A DNA stretch of 64,000 bases. It comes from Streptococcus mitis. Its GTDB lineage: Bacteria > Bacillota > Bacilli > Lactobacillales > Streptococcaceae. Made by a program: the position numbers and the translations under genes. Every line of letters begins with the position of its first letter. The stretch's first letter is position 1. The stretch is from assembly GCF_000722765.2 (NCBI RefSeq), contig NZ_CP028415.1:1184501-1248500 (forward strand), written 5' to 3'. The notes under the pieces are model-generated. The model saw only the letters and a list, made by a program, of their open reading frames with translations, ran no database searches and was not told the origin of the DNA. This document shows, in pieces, positions 7,970-17,201 of the stretch.

Positions 7970-10271
7970 ATTGTTGTAAAACTTTTCTTGGTTTGGTACC
8001 TTCAGCTGGACCAATGACACCTGCCATCTCAAGCTCTTCCATGAGACGAGTCGCACGGTTAAATCCAACTGACAAACGACGCTGAATCATAGATGCGCTG
8101 GCTTTCTGAGTTTCGATTACCAAAGCCTTGGCTTCTTCAAAGAGCGGGTCACCACCAGATTCACCATCTGAAAATTCTCCTTCATTTTCAGAAACCTCAC
8201 CTGGATCAAAACTCTCATCGTAGTCCGCATCTGCCTGAGCCTTGATAAAGTTTACGATGCGTTCAACATCATCATCCGAGATAAAGGATCCTTGGAGACG
8301 AACTGGATGATTTTCATCAATTGGTTTAAAGAGCATATCTCCACGTCCAAGCAGTTTCTCAGCTCCATTTTCATCTAAAATAGTACGGGAGTCTGTTCCT
8401 GATGAAACTGCGAAAGCGACACGAGATGGGACATTGGCCTTGATCAGACCAGAAATGACGTCAACGGATGGACGCTGGGTTGCAAGAATCATGTGGATAC
8501 CTGCAGCACGCGCCTTCTGTCCGAGACGAATGATAGCATCTTCCACTTCCTTGCTGGCTACCATCATAAGGTCAGCCAACTCATCCACAATTACAACAAT
8601 GAGTGGTAGCGGAACCTGCTTGTACTCAGACTGAGCATTAAACTCTTCTACCTTGGCATTAAAACCTGCAATATTCCGAACTCCCACCTTGGCAAAGAGT
8701 TCATAACGATTTTCCATTTCATCCACGACCTTTTGCAAAGCCTTGCTGGCCTTACGTGGATTGGTCACGACTGGAATCAAGAGGTGGGGAATATCATTGT
8801 AAACAGACAACTCAACCATCTTGGGATCGACCATCATAAATTTAACTTGGTCAGGTCTCGCCTTCATGAGGATGCTAGCGATAATGCCGTTAACAGCTAC
8901 TGACTTCCCTGAACCCGTTGAACCTGCAACTAGCAAGTGGGGCATCTTGGAAAGGTCAAAAGCTCTTGCGGTGCCATTAACTGCCTTTCCTAGAGGAATT
9001 TCTAAGAGATTTTCTGCTTTCGTTTGAGATTGTTCCCATAGTTCGCGGAAGGATACCGTCGCAATCTCAGAGTTAGGAACCTCAATCCCGACTAAGGATT
9101 TACCAGGTATTGGAGCCTCAATCCGGACATCCTTGGCTGCCAAGGCTAGAGCGAGGTCATCTGCTAGATTGGAAATGCGGTTAACCCGTACACCGACTGC
9201 TGGCTTGACTTCATACTTGGTCACTGACGGCCCAATTTCAGCCCGTTCAACCGTTACCTTAATACCAAAACTAGCAAAAGTTTCTTCTAGGATTTTGATG
9301 TTTTCACGAACGATTTTCTTCTCTTTCGACTGGTCTTTTGGTTTATCTGGGGCAAAGAGTTGTAAGCTTGGAAGTTTGTATTCAAGGGCTTCCTTTGCTA
9401 AAAAATCGACCTGAACATCTTCATCATCAGAGCCATCTTCCTGTTCAGCGAATTCAAGTTCAGCTTGAGGCAAGATGATCTCTGGTTCTACCCACTCTTC
9501 TTCTGGAACAGATGGAACGTCAAGCACAACATCTTCTGTCAGAATTTCACCCGTTTCCATATCAACAGGAGGCATATCGAGTAAGGCTTTTTCAGCCTCT
9601 TCTTTTTCTAATCTAGCCTCTTCCTCAGCCTTTTGACGAGCTTTTTCTTCCTGTTTGACAAAGCGTTCCTCTTTTCGACGCTCATGCCCTTCCCGCCATT
9701 TGGCAAAGCCTCTACTGAAAAATTCAGCAATATCGTAAACAGACCAAGGACTGACTAGGAGAGCACCCACTAAAATCAAGATAGAACCAATAAAGTAAGT
9801 ACCGATATTTGAAAAGAGAAAGGCGATTGGTACATAGAGTCCAACACCAATCAAGCCTCCACCAGCAAAACTGGTCGTTCGAAAACCAGTCAAATCAGTC
9901 ACAACCTGAGCCATAGTTCCTTTTAGAACGGACTTGTCCAAACCATATTTCCAAACCAAGTAGGCTTCAAAAATCAGGAGCAAGCCCGCAAATATAGTGA
10001 AGAAGCCAGATAGGAAGCCTTCCTGTTTTCGTATCCACTTGAAAAAGAAGAGATAGATTAATAGGCCGAATATTGCCAGATAAGCTAGGCTACCCACCAG
10101 CAAGCGAATTAGATTGTAAAGGGTTATACCTGCAGCCCCTAATTTGAAGGCTGCGAAAATCAATAAAAGCGCGATTCCCAAAGAAATCAACATTCGTTGA
10201 ATCGCTTCTTTTCTTTCGAGTTCTGCTTTAGACGGTCTCCGTCTTGTTTTACTTGTATTCTTGTTTGCCAT
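7968..10271 (-). CDS. ftsK: DNA translocase FtsK/SpoIIIE
   Basis: The 767-residue protein has several N-terminal membrane helices (to about residue 190) and a charged linker rich in Glu. These are followed by the RecA-like motor with Walker [15 protein letters not shown] and Walker [12 protein letters not shown], and a C-terminal winged helix (gamma domain, [20 protein letters not shown]) that reads chromosome-orienting sequences. It pumps DNA through the closing septum and promotes dimer resolution. Its length is normal for streptococci. It is a monocistronic minus-strand gene with a 90-bp gap to fruA upstream. Confidence 0.96.
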   Translation of the reverse strand: MANKNTSKTRRRPSKAELERKEAIQRMLISLGIALLLIFAAFKLGAAGITLYNLIRLLVGSLAYLAIFGLLIYLFFFKWIRKQEGFLSGFFTIFAGLLLIFEAYLVWKYGLDKSVLKGTMAQVVTDLTGFRTTSFAGGGLIGVGLYVPIAFLFSNIGTYFIGSILILVGALLVSPWSVYDIAEFFSRGFAKWREGHERRKEERFVKQEEKARQKAEEEARLEKEEAEKALLDMPPVDMETGEILTEDVVLDVPSVPEEEWVEPEIILPQAELEFAEQEDGSDDEDVQVDFLAKEALEYKLPSLQLFAPDKPKDQSKEKKIVRENIKILEETFASFGIKVTVERAEIGPSVTKYEVKPAVGVRVNRISNLADDLALALAAKDVRIEAPIPGKSLVGIEVPNSEIATVSFRELWEQSQTKAENLLEIPLGKAVNGTARAFDLSKMPHLLVAGSTGSGKSVAVNGIIASILMKARPDQVKFMMVDPKMVELSVYNDIPHLLIPVVTNPRKASKALQKVVDEMENRYELFAKVGVRNIAGFNAKVEEFNAQSEYKQVPLPLIVVIVDELADLMMVASKEVEDAIIRLGQKARAAGIHMILATQRPSVDVISGLIKANVPSRVAFAVSSGTDSRTILDENGAEKLLGRGDMLFKPIDENHPVRLQGSFISDDDVERIVNFIKAQADADYDESFDPGEVSENEGEFSDGESGGDPLFEEAKALVIETQKASASMIQRRLSVGFNRATRLMEELEMAGVIGPAEGTKPRKVLQQ

Positions 10272-10359
10272 TCTTCTATTATACCATATTTCACAGGCAT
10301 TTCGGAAAGAGAAAAAGACTGCACCAAACGGTCCAATCTTTTCATTTTCTATCTAGGTT

Positions 10360-12312
10360 TTATGCTTGAGGTTTGCGTAGGTAACCATAGACTACACCAC
10401 TTACGATTGCTCCTACCAAGACAGCAACGAGGTAAAGAAGAGCATTTGAAGTAAGCGCGATAACGAAGATTCCTCCGTGTGGCGCCATGAGTTTGATACC
10501 AGTAAGACCAACGAGGCCACCTGCTACTGCCGAACCAAGGATGAAGCTTGGGATTGCACGAGCTGGGTCAGCGGCACCAAATGGAATCGCTCCCTCAGTG
10601 ATAAATGACAAGCCCATGATGATGTTTGTCAAACCAGAGTTGCGTTCTTCTTTGGTAAATTTATCTTTGAAAAGAAGAGTTGCGACAAAGATTGCAAGCG
10701 GTGGCACCATTCCTCCAGCCATAACTGCTGCCATAGCTACAGAACCACCTGAAGAAACAGTTGCTGCAAGGGTACCTGTACCAAAGACATAGGCAGCTTT
10801 GTTAACTGGTCCACCCATGTCAACAGCCATCATTCCACCAAGGACGATACCAAGAAGGACAGCTGAACCTCCTCCAAGACCGCCTAGAAAGTCATTCATA
10901 GCAGTGTTGATTGCTGCCATTGGGATGTTAACAGCTAGCATGACAAATCCAGTCAAGATTGTTCCAAGAAGTGGCAAGAGAAGGATTGATTTAGCACCTT
11001 CAAGTGAACGAGGCACTTTAATGTATTTCTTGATAGCAAGAACCAAAGCACCTGCGATAAATCCACCCACAAGGGCACCTAGGAAACCAGATGAGACACC
11101 TGCAAGAGTTGAAGTTGCTTCACCACCTGCGGCATAAGGAATTTTACCAAAGGCAAAACCTTCTTTGGCAATAGCACCAGCCACGAAACCTGCTACCAAA
11201 CCTGGTTTTTCAGCGATAGAGTAGGCAACATAACCTGCAAAGACTGGGAGCATCAAGCCAAAGGCTGCACCACCAATTTTCATGAACATAGAAGCTAACT
11301 CATGGTAAGAACCAAGATTGCCAAGGTTTTCATTTGGAACACCCAAAGCACCATCAATCAAGAAGGCAAGGGCAATCATGATACCACCACCGATAACAAA
11401 TGGCAACATTTGCGATACACCACTCATCAAGTGTTTGTAGAAGGCCCCACCAAGGCTTTGTTTTTCGTTAGAGGTTGTTGCAGATTTTGCACCATTAGCG
11501 GCACGATAAACTTCAGCATCTCCTGAAAGAGCCAAGTTAATCAATTCTTCTGTCTTACGGATACCGTCAGCAACTGGACGATTGATCAATGGTTTGCCAT
11601 CGAAACGATCCATTTCAACGGCCTTGTCTGCTGCGATGATAACAGCTTTAGCCTTGCGGATATCCTCTGCAGTTAGTTGGTTTCCAACACCACTAGCACC
11701 GTTGGTTTCGACCTTAATTCCAACACCCATTTCAGCAGCCACTTTTTGAAGGGCTTCTTGGGCCATGTAAGTGTGGGCAATACCTGTTGTACAAGCTGTA
11801 ACAGCTACGATAAAGTCACCAGTTTCATTTGCAGGCGCTTGAATAGGTTTCTCAGTTTTTTCTGAAGCTTGGTCAAAAAGTTCAATAACTTGGTCAGCTG
11901 ATGTTGCTTGGCGAAGTTTGTCAGCAAAGCCGTCTTTCATCAAGTATTGAGACAATTCTGCCAAGGCTGCCAAGTGAGTGTCATTGGCACCTTCTGGAGC
12001 AGCAATCATGAAGAAGAGGTCTGTTGGTTGCCCATCCAAGCTCTCATAGTCAACACCCTTGTTTGACTTAGCAAAGAGAACAGTCGCTTCTTTGACAGTA
12101 GCGTTTTTGCTGTGAGGCATTGCGATACCGTCACCCAAACCTGTAGAAGTCAAAGCTTCACGCGCCAAAATTCCTTCTTTAAATGTTTCAAAATCTGTCA
12201 CATAACCGTGGTCTGTCAAGCTTTTAATCATCTCTTCAATGACAGCTGTTTTTTCAGTTGCCTGCAAATCCAGCAACATGACATCTTTTCTCAATAGGTC
12301 TTGAATTTTCAT
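10360..12312 (-). CDS. fruA: Fructose PTS transporter EIIABC
   Basis: The 650-residue permease has domain order IIA (about 1-150, phospho-His in GIAMPHSKN), IIB (about 165-265, phospho-Cys in VTACTTGIAHTYMAQ) and IIC (about 290-650, many membrane helices). It imports fructose as fructose 1-phosphate at the membrane. It overlaps fruK by 4 bp (ATGA) and is the last gene of fruR-fruK-fruA, so transporter and kinase are made together. A cre site and repeated operator motifs lie before fruR. Confidence 0.96.
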   Translation of the reverse strand: MKIQDLLRKDVMLLDLQATEKTAVIEEMIKSLTDHGYVTDFETFKEGILAREALTSTGLGDGIAMPHSKNATVKEATVLFAKSNKGVDYESLDGQPTDLFFMIAAPEGANDTHLAALAELSQYLMKDGFADKLRQATSADQVIELFDQASEKTEKPIQAPANETGDFIVAVTACTTGIAHTYMAQEALQKVAAEMGVGIKVETNGASGVGNQLTAEDIRKAKAVIIAADKAVEMDRFDGKPLINRPVADGIRKTEELINLALSGDAEVYRAANGAKSATTSNEKQSLGGAFYKHLMSGVSQMLPFVIGGGIMIALAFLIDGALGVPNENLGNLGSYHELASMFMKIGGAAFGLMLPVFAGYVAYSIAEKPGLVAGFVAGAIAKEGFAFGKIPYAAGGEATSTLAGVSSGFLGALVGGFIAGALVLAIKKYIKVPRSLEGAKSILLLPLLGTILTGFVMLAVNIPMAAINTAMNDFLGGLGGGSAVLLGIVLGGMMAVDMGGPVNKAAYVFGTGTLAATVSSGGSVAMAAVMAGGMVPPLAIFVATLLFKDKFTKEERNSGLTNIIMGLSFITEGAIPFGAADPARAIPSFILGSAVAGGLVGLTGIKLMAPHGGIFVIALTSNALLYLVAVLVGAIVSGVVYGYLRKPQA

Positions 12313-13220
12313 CTTTTTTCTACCTCAACTTTTTCATATGTTTCTTTAATAAATTCTGCCGTTGCCAAGTCATCTGAGAAGGTGGTTGCCGTTCCGCAAG
12401 CCACTCCCCATTTGAAGCCTTCTACTGCGTCTTTTGATTTGACAAATTCACCGGTAAATCCAGCAACCATAGAATCACCAGCCCCCACTGAATTTTTCAC
12501 TGTTCCCTTAATAGGTTTAGCGAAGTAAGCCCCCTCAGATGTGACAAGAAGGGCACCGTCACCAGCCATAGAGATAATGACGTTTTGAGCACCTTTAGCC
12601 AGTAACTGACGAGCATAGTTCTCGATTTCATCTAAACTTTCGAGTTTAACCCCAAAAATAGCTCCAAGTTCGTGATTATTTGGTTTAACCAAAAGTGGCT
12701 GATAGTCCAAACTATCAATCAAGGTCTGTCCTTCAAAGTCACAAACCACTTGCGCACCAGTCTGACGTGTCAAGGCAATTAGATCCTTGTAGATAACATT
12801 GCCTAGATTTTTAGCACTTGAACCTGCAAAGACAACTGTATCTTCTGCTGTTAAACTTGAAAGAATAGCTTTCAATTCTTCTAGCTGAGCCGGTTCAACA
12901 GTTGGACCCCTTCCGTTGATTTCTGTTTCTTGGTCTGCTTTGATTTTAACATTGATACGAGTATCTTCTGCCACTTGGACAAAACGTGTCTCGATTTCTT
13001 CATCAGCCAAAGTATCTGTGATAAATTTACCAGTAAAACCTCCGATAAATCCAGTCGCTGTATTTTGAATATCTAAGCGCTTCAAGACACGACTGACATT
13101 AATTCCTTTCCCACCAGCAAACTTATCATCACTGTCCATACGATTGACACTACCGACTTGGACTTGGTCCAAACGAACGATATAGTCAATGGATGGATTG
13201 AGTGTGACTGTATAAATCAT
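12309..13220 (-). CDS. fruK: 1-phosphofructokinase
   Basis: The 303-residue PfkB-family kinase has the N-terminal signature GGKGINVSRVLKRL and the C-terminal catalytic motif VGAGDSMVAGF. It phosphorylates fructose 1-phosphate from FruA to fructose 1,6-bisphosphate for glycolysis. It overlaps both neighbours by 4 bp, so translation is coupled. Tagatose-6-phosphate kinase is a relative, but the operon context with FruA and FruR decides the call. Confidence 0.95.
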   Translation of the reverse strand: MIYTVTLNPSIDYIVRLDQVQVGSVNRMDSDDKFAGGKGINVSRVLKRLDIQNTATGFIGGFTGKFITDTLADEEIETRFVQVAEDTRINVKIKADQETEINGRGPTVEPAQLEELKAILSSLTAEDTVVFAGSSAKNLGNVIYKDLIALTRQTGAQVVCDFEGQTLIDSLDYQPLLVKPNNHELGAIFGVKLESLDEIENYARQLLAKGAQNVIISMAGDGALLVTSEGAYFAKPIKGTVKNSVGAGDSMVAGFTGEFVKSKDAVEGFKWGVACGTATTFSDDLATAEFIKETYEKVEVEKR

Positions 13221-13957
13221 ACTTCTATTACCTCCGTTTTCTCCCTAATAGCCTGCAAGAGCTCATGCCCTTGACTTGTGATAACGATGGCGCGTTTGAG
13301 TGGTGCTACCTTGGCAAAGCAAGTTTGTCCAATTTTTGATGAATCCACCAAGACATAGGTCTGTTTGGCGTTCTCCAAAATAGCTCGCTTCACAGCTCCC
13401 TCCTCCATATCAGGAGTCGTATAATATCCATCGTCCACACCATTCATCCCAATAAAGGCACGGTCAAAGTGCAATTGGTTAATCTGGTTAAGAGCAACTC
13501 CCCCGATGCTCGCATCTGTCGCCATCTTGACACTTCCTCCAACCATGACAGTTGGAATTTGCTTTTCAACCAACTGTGCGGCATGGTGAATCGAATTTGT
13601 CACAACAGTAATATTCTTATTGACCAATTCATGGATCAAAAAAGCAGTTGTTGTTCCAGCATCGATAAAGATGACATCTTGTTCCTTAATGAGAGAGGCT
13701 GCTTTCTGAGCCAGCAACTTCTTTTCTTGAAGGTTTTTGACAGATTTTTCTTGAATGGTTTCTTCTTCCTGCAAGGAATGGGGCAATTCTGCTCCACCAT
13801 GCACGCGACGAAGCTTGTTTTCCGCTTCCAACTCATCCAAGTCTCTTCGAACCGTTGATTCTGAGGTCTCTAGCAAACTAACTAATTTTTCTAGAGAAAC
13901 TACATGATGTTGATTTAACTCCTCTAAAATCAGTTGTTTCCGCTCTGTTTTTAACAC
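13217..13957 (-). CDS. fruR: DeoR-family repressor of the fructose operon
   Basis: The 246-residue protein has a DeoR-type N-terminal winged HTH (SLEKLVSLLETSESTVRRDL, about residues 20-40) and a sugar-phosphate-binding C-terminal domain with DAGTTTAFL. It probably releases DNA on binding fructose 1-phosphate. The start is GTG at 13957, set by a strong GGAGGTGA site 5-6 bases upstream. It is the first gene of the operon and should repress its own promoter through the repeated boxes at 14003-14042. Confidence 0.93.
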   Translation of the reverse strand: MLKTERKQLILEELNQHHVVSLEKLVSLLETSESTVRRDLDELEAENKLRRVHGGAELPHSLQEEETIQEKSVKNLQEKKLLAQKAASLIKEQDVIFIDAGTTTAFLIHELVNKNITVVTNSIHHAAQLVEKQIPTVMVGGSVKMATDASIGGVALNQINQLHFDRAFIGMNGVDDGYYTTPDMEEGAVKRAILENAKQTYVLVDSSKIGQTCFAKVAPLKRAIVITSQGHELLQAIREKTEVIEV

Positions 13958-13969
13958 TGAATCACCTCC

Positions 13970-14042
13970 TGTTATCGTTTACACTATTCATTCTATCACA
14001 CTTTCTTTCAAAGTCAAGCATTTTTTATCATTTTCTTTCAAA
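13970..14042 (-). promoter_or_regulatory. Fructose operon control region: promoter, cre and FruR boxes
   Basis: On the minus strand a TTGACT/TAGAAT promoter (16-bp spacer) is followed by TGTAAACGATAACA (13970-13983), a full match to the CcpA cre consensus. Two copies of TTTGAAAGAA (14003-14012 and 14033-14042, exactly 30 bp apart) flank the -35 and are good candidates for FruR operators. Confidence 0.7.
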
Positions 14043-14074
14043 ATCTATCATTTTTCTTATTTCTAGAATTTTTA

Positions 14075-14103
14075 TTGCAAGATAGGGGCCTTTATGGTAG
14101 ACT
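14075..14103 (+). promoter_or_regulatory. Promoter of tRNA-Ser(GGA)
   Basis: TTGCAA (14075-14080), 17-bp spacer, TAGACT (14098-14103), about 15 bp before the tRNA. Confidence 0.6.
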
Positions 14104-14118
14104 ATTTGAGTAAGTATT

Positions 14119-14206
14119 GGAAGATTACTCAAGAGGCTTAAGAGGCCGTGTTGGAAACGCGGTAGGCGTGTAACAGCGTGCGTGGGTTCGAATCCCATGT
14201 CTTCCG
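14119..14206 (+). tRNA. tRNA-Ser, anticodon GGA
   Basis: An 88-nt class II tRNA. The acceptor GGAAGAT pairs with GTCTTCC, the anticodon loop reads TTGGAAA, a long variable arm follows, and the T loop is GGTTCGAATCC. It reads UCC/UCU codons. No CCA is encoded, and a terminator hairpin follows at 14230. Confidence 0.95.
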
Positions 14207-14229
14207 TAGAAAAGAAAAATTATTTCTAG

Positions 14230-14255
14230 GATGCGACAAATGTTGTATCTTTTTT
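14230..14255 (+). terminator. Terminator of tRNA-Ser(GGA)
   Basis: Nine-base-pair stem GATGCGACA/TGTTGTATC with two wobbles, then six T residues. Confidence 0.75.
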
Positions 14256-14271
14256 GCTAATAAAACGAAAT

Positions 14272-14303
14272 AAAGCAAGTAGCTATTATGAACTACTTGC
14301 TTT
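14272..14303 (-). terminator. Terminator of the lipoprotein gene
   Basis: AAAGCAAGTAG (14272-14282) pairs with CTACTTGCTTT (14293-14303), 18 bp after the lipoprotein stop on the minus strand. Confidence 0.7.
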
Positions 14304-14320
14304 ACTTTTTAAACTAATTA

Positions 14321-15244
14321 TCAGATACTACTTTTATCTTTTTTATCTGAAGATTTATCTGTTGAGTTGCCTGTCGATTTATCACTAGACTTATCTTTGT
14401 CGTTAGTTTTTGAAACATTGCTTCTGACAACAGTCTCATAACCTTCTGTATTATCAATTAACTCAGTCGCTAGAGTACGATAATCCTCTTGAGAGATAAG
14501 CCAGTTGCCATCCTTATCTTTGGTTAATTTGATTTCAGTATCAAAATCTCCAGTAGTAAATGGTGTATACGCTAAGTTAGGGTCAACATCGTTATAGATA
14601 GTAAAATCATGCCTAAACAGATGCTCAAAAATCCAGTATGAAATTAATGTTTGGTAACGTTTAATATCAACATTTGATCCCGCAGTATTGTACTTACCTA
14701 AGTTGTCAATCCCTCCAATTAGAGTAGTTAAAACGTCTCTTGTTGAAGAAGCCAAGCCCTTAGAATGCAACTTTTTAGATGTAAAAGTTACAGTAGCTGA
14801 ACTCTCTGATTCATCTAACTTAACATCCTTAATAGAGTAAGAACCAATCTCTTGGAACATTTTTCGTCGTACTTTTAAGAAACCAGTAATTGTTTCTTCT
14901 GGTGTTTCAATAGGGAAATCAGCATGCCATTGAACAGAATAGGTAGAGGCTGGTGTAAGACCATCATCTTTTACCTTTTCACTAGTTTGAACCGCAAATA
15001 CTGCCTCAGTCCATTTTTCATAGGTTTCACCGTAAATCTTTTTAAACTTAGCAATATCAGTAGTTAAAACTGCATCCAATAAAGTTTCAGCATCTTTTGT
15101 AACTTTTTCTTTGACTGATTCTTCTTTCTTATCAGTTTGTTCGGTTTTGTCAGAATTCGACCCTGACTGACTCGGAACTGAAGAACAAGCACCTAAGACA
15201 ACTGCTGAGAGCGCTAAAATACCAAGCAACTTAACTTTTTTCAT
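14321..15244 (-). CDS. Lipoprotein of unknown function
   Basis: The 307-residue protein has a lipoprotein signal peptide with lipobox VLGACSS (Cys at residue 20), so it is lipid-anchored on the outer face of the membrane. After a short charged linker comes a mixed alpha/beta region with no motif I recognise (ETPEETITGFLKVRRKM, SYWIFEHLFRHDF). The C-terminus is a low-complexity Lys/Ser/Asp tail (DKSSDKSTGNSTDKSSDKK). It sits alone between two tRNA-Ser genes, with its own terminator. I cannot assign a function. Confidence 0.8.
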   Translation of the reverse strand: MKKVKLLGILALSAVVLGACSSVPSQSGSNSDKTEQTDKKEESVKEKVTKDAETLLDAVLTTDIAKFKKIYGETYEKWTEAVFAVQTSEKVKDDGLTPASTYSVQWHADFPIETPEETITGFLKVRRKMFQEIGSYSIKDVKLDESESSATVTFTSKKLHSKGLASSTRDVLTTLIGGIDNLGKYNTAGSNVDIKRYQTLISYWIFEHLFRHDFTIYNDVDPNLAYTPFTTGDFDTEIKLTKDKDGNWLISQEDYRTLATELIDNTEGYETVVRSNVSKTNDKDKSSDKSTGNSTDKSSDKKDKSSI

Positions 15245-15322
15245 AATACACCTCTTTATAAAATTTACTCTTGGAGAAAGTCCCTAAGAGTGTTTCTTTA
15301 GAAAATCTCAAGATTATTCTAA

Positions 15323-15410
15323 CGGAGAATGAGGGATTCGAACCCTCGCGCCAGTTACCCGACCTAACGATTTAGCAAACCGTCCTCTTCAGCCTCTTGA
15401 GTAATTCTCC
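15323..15410 (-). tRNA. tRNA-Ser, anticodon GCT
   Basis: On the minus strand an 88-nt class II tRNA. The acceptor GGAGAAT pairs with ATTCTCC, the anticodon loop is TTGCTAA, a long variable arm follows, and the T loop is GGTTCGAATCC. It reads AGC/AGU. A 13-base piece of its anticodon arm (GATTTAGCAAACC on the plus strand) recurs at 15436-15448, just before the gene. The stretch 15411-15792 is otherwise AT-rich with nothing recognisable. Confidence 0.95.
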
Positions 15411-15792
15411 AAAAATAAAAATATTAGAACGATTGGATTTAGCAAACCTAACATCACGAATAAACATCATTTTTTGTTTATTTAATTTTTTACCGGTTAC
15501 CCTTGTATTTTAAAGTAAATACTCTATCAACCAAGATAAAGTATCTAAGTCTATATTCAAAAATTTTTAAAATCGTACTCAATTATACCCAATGTTCGAA
15601 TTCAAGAATCATTTCAAAACTATGTTACATATTCTCTTCTTCTGGATAATTGTTCTTTTTGAAAATCAAACACAACCTTACAATATACAATCATTATATC
15701 ATTCAGGGAGATAAAAGTCGGTATATTTTTTAATTTGTTATGTCTAATTTTTGAACGTTAAGTTCATTTTTTTAGTTTTTATAAAGAAATTC

Positions 15793-15813
15793 AAAATAAA
15801 AAACGTTGATTTA
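15793..15813. repeat. Left attachment-site copy (attL) of the ssrA element
   Basis: A 21-bp sequence (key part AAAAAACGTTGATTTA) is repeated exactly at 21444-21464, inside the ssrA terminator. The two copies bound the repressor-integrase segment, as expected for att cores of a tyrosine integrase. Confidence 0.7.
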
Positions 15814-15851
15814 TGAACTTGTGAATCGTTCAAAGAAATCTTAGAATCTAA

Positions 15852-15926
15852 CTAATCCACTTTCTCAGCAATATATGTCACGGTCCTCAATATCTCGTTG
15901 AGGGCTGTTCTTTCTAGTTCGTTCAT
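15852..15926 (-). CDS. Micro-ORF, 24 residues
   Basis: MNELERTALNEILRTVTYIAEKVD, a short amphipathic helix. It follows the 34-residue ORF with a 4-bp gap and has AAGGAG seven bases before the ATG, so it looks translated from the same transcript. No function is known to me. It lies at the left end of the ssrA element, leftward of the repressor, where a phage would carry its early genes. Confidence 0.45.
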   Translation of the reverse strand: MNELERTALNEILRTVTYIAEKVD

Positions 15927-15930
15927 TTCC

Positions 15931-16035
15931 CTACTCCTTATCTTTTTTATCACTTTGGTACTTCACTATTTGACGAATAGTAAAAGATACAATCACAAAT
16001 CCTGCTAGGATTATCAATCCAGTTTCTTCACTCAT
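15931..16035 (-). CDS. Micro-ORF, 34-residue single-span membrane peptide
   Basis: It opens MSEETGLIILAGFVIVSF and ends in a Lys-rich tail, giving one hydrophobic helix (about residues 7-20) followed by a basic cytosolic end. Placement between two other micro-ORFs on the same strand, and a ribosome site for the next ORF overlapping its end, support real translation. Tiny single-span proteins of this type are common near streptococcal phage repressors. Function unknown. Confidence 0.45.
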   Translation of the reverse strand: MSEETGLIILAGFVIVSFTIRQIVKYQSDKKDKE

Positions 16036-16067
16036 TGCTTTTCACGGCAAATGATGGTACACTATCA

Positions 16068-16101
16068 AGTAGAGGTTGGGGCTTCTGCCCCTTTCTCTAC
16101 T
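16068..16101 (-). terminator. Hairpin after the 47-residue micro-ORF
   Basis: Inverted repeat AGTAGAG and CTCTACT enclosing GGGG and CCCC (16068-16101). It overlaps the stop codon of the 47-residue ORF. No clear T run follows, so attenuation is as possible as termination. Confidence 0.5.
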
Positions 16102-16240
16102 TTTTCTTAAGCTCTTTGTCTTTGAGCTTGTATGCTAAGTACTGCTTATGCCAAAGACGAGCTTCTCTGACTAAGCCTAGTGCCAAGATGACGGTTGCAG
16201 TGTCCTTTGTTCCTAGGCTTTTTATGATGTGTTCCATCAT
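16097..16240 (-). CDS. Micro-ORF, 47 residues, divergent from the repressor
   Basis: The peptide begins MMEHIIKSLGTKDTATVIL and ends KDKELKKK, helical and basic. GGAGGT lies eight bases before the ATG. It is the first leftward ORF across from the repressor gene, the position of cro or another early gene in temperate streptococcal phages, but it is too short for an HTH domain. Function unknown. Confidence 0.5.
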   Translation of the reverse strand: MMEHIIKSLGTKDTATVILALGLVREARLWHKQYLAYKLKDKELKKK

Positions 16241-16271
16241 TTGCCTTACCTCCTTTTCCTTAAGCTTGATT

Positions 16272-16357
16272 TAATTGTACTACGAATTAAATCGTATATT
16301 AATACTTTTTTAGAATTTTTTCGTATTTTTTTCGTATTTTTTATTTACAAATACGAA
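16272..16357. promoter_or_regulatory. Repressor operator array and repressor promoter
   Basis: TTCGTATTT (16331-16339) and AAATACGAA (16349-16357) form a perfect 9-bp inverted repeat. A further TTCGTATTT stands just upstream near 16320, and TACGA/TCGTA is repeated around 16275-16290. The repressor promoter TTTACA (16344-16349), 17 bp, TATTAT (16367-16372) overlaps the inverted repeat, which indicates autoregulation. These sites also face the divergent micro-ORFs. Confidence 0.6.
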
Positions 16358-16399
16358 AATAAGCGTTATTATATAGTAAAAGACAAAAGGAGAAAAAGA

Positions 16400-17188
16400 A
16401 TGGCCAGAGGACGAGGAAAATTAACTCCTCAAGATAAAGAGGATATGAAGGTCTTTTCCGCAAATCTAAATGCTATTTTGTCGGATAGGAATTGTAAGCA
16501 AGTTGAATTGTCCAGAGCGACAGGTATACCTGCTAGCACTTTAACGGGCTATGTAAAAGGAACTTCTTTGCCTATACCTGGTAATGTACAAAAAATAGCT
16601 GATCATTTTGGAGTATTAAAATCGACTTTAGATCCGAGGTTTGCAAGTGAAGATTCATCTATTGAAATTACTCCTACCGCTTCCCAAATCCAATCAATCT
16701 ACGACCAACTAGCACCGCCTAGACAAGGCAAAGTCCTAACCTATGCCGAGAGGCAACTAGACGAGCAAAAAAATGAAGATAAAACGAAGATAAACGAAGT
16801 ATCAGAGAAAATTGTTCAACTCTATGGTTACGACTACTACGACCACGCTGCTTCTGCTGGTACTGGGCAGTATTTGAATGATATACGAGTGGAACGGATT
16901 GAGTTGCCAGTGGATGTTGATGCCGACTTTGTTATTCCGATTAAAGGTGACTCCATGGAACCTGATTATCATGATGGCGACCTAGTATTTATCCAGACAA
17001 GTGTTGATTTGAATGATGGTGTTATCGGAGTGTTTAACTACAACGGAGAGGCATATATCAAGCAACTAGTCATTGATACAGAACAATCCTACCTACATAG
17101 CTTGAATCCTGCATACAAGGATATGCCAATCACACCAGAAACAGACTTCCGAATCATTGGAGAAGTCGTGGATTTATATAGGAATTAA
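16400..17188 (+). CDS. CI-like phage repressor with S24/LexA-type autopeptidase domain
   Basis: The 262-residue protein has an N-terminal XRE helix-turn-helix (about residues 20-70, VELSRATGIPASTLTGYVKG) and a C-terminal S24 peptidase domain. The expected residues are present: Ser185 in IKGDSMEPDY, Lys221 in AYIKQL and an Ala-Gly cleavage site near 153-154 (SAGTGQY). It should repress the element and be inactivated by RecA-stimulated self-cleavage after DNA damage. I set the start at ATG 16400, which has AAAGGAG and a promoter. Longer in-frame extension runs through the operator. The next gene begins 13 bp later and is probably co-transcribed. Confidence 0.9.
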   Translation: MARGRGKLTPQDKEDMKVFSANLNAILSDRNCKQVELSRATGIPASTLTGYVKGTSLPIPGNVQKIADHFGVLKSTLDPRFASEDSSIEITPTASQIQSIYDQLAPPRQGKVLTYAERQLDEQKNEDKTKINEVSEKIVQLYGYDYYDHAASAGTGQYLNDIRVERIELPVDVDADFVIPIKGDSMEPDYHDGDLVFIQTSVDLNDGVIGVFNYNGEAYIKQLVIDTEQSYLHSLNPAYKDMPITPETDFRIIGEVVDLYRN

Positions 17189-17201
17189 ACGAGGTAGACC
17201 G

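Noticed and set aside
16229..16399. Upstream extension of the repressor reading frame
   Set aside because: It covers the operator array and promoter, and the ATG at 16400 has the ribosome site.
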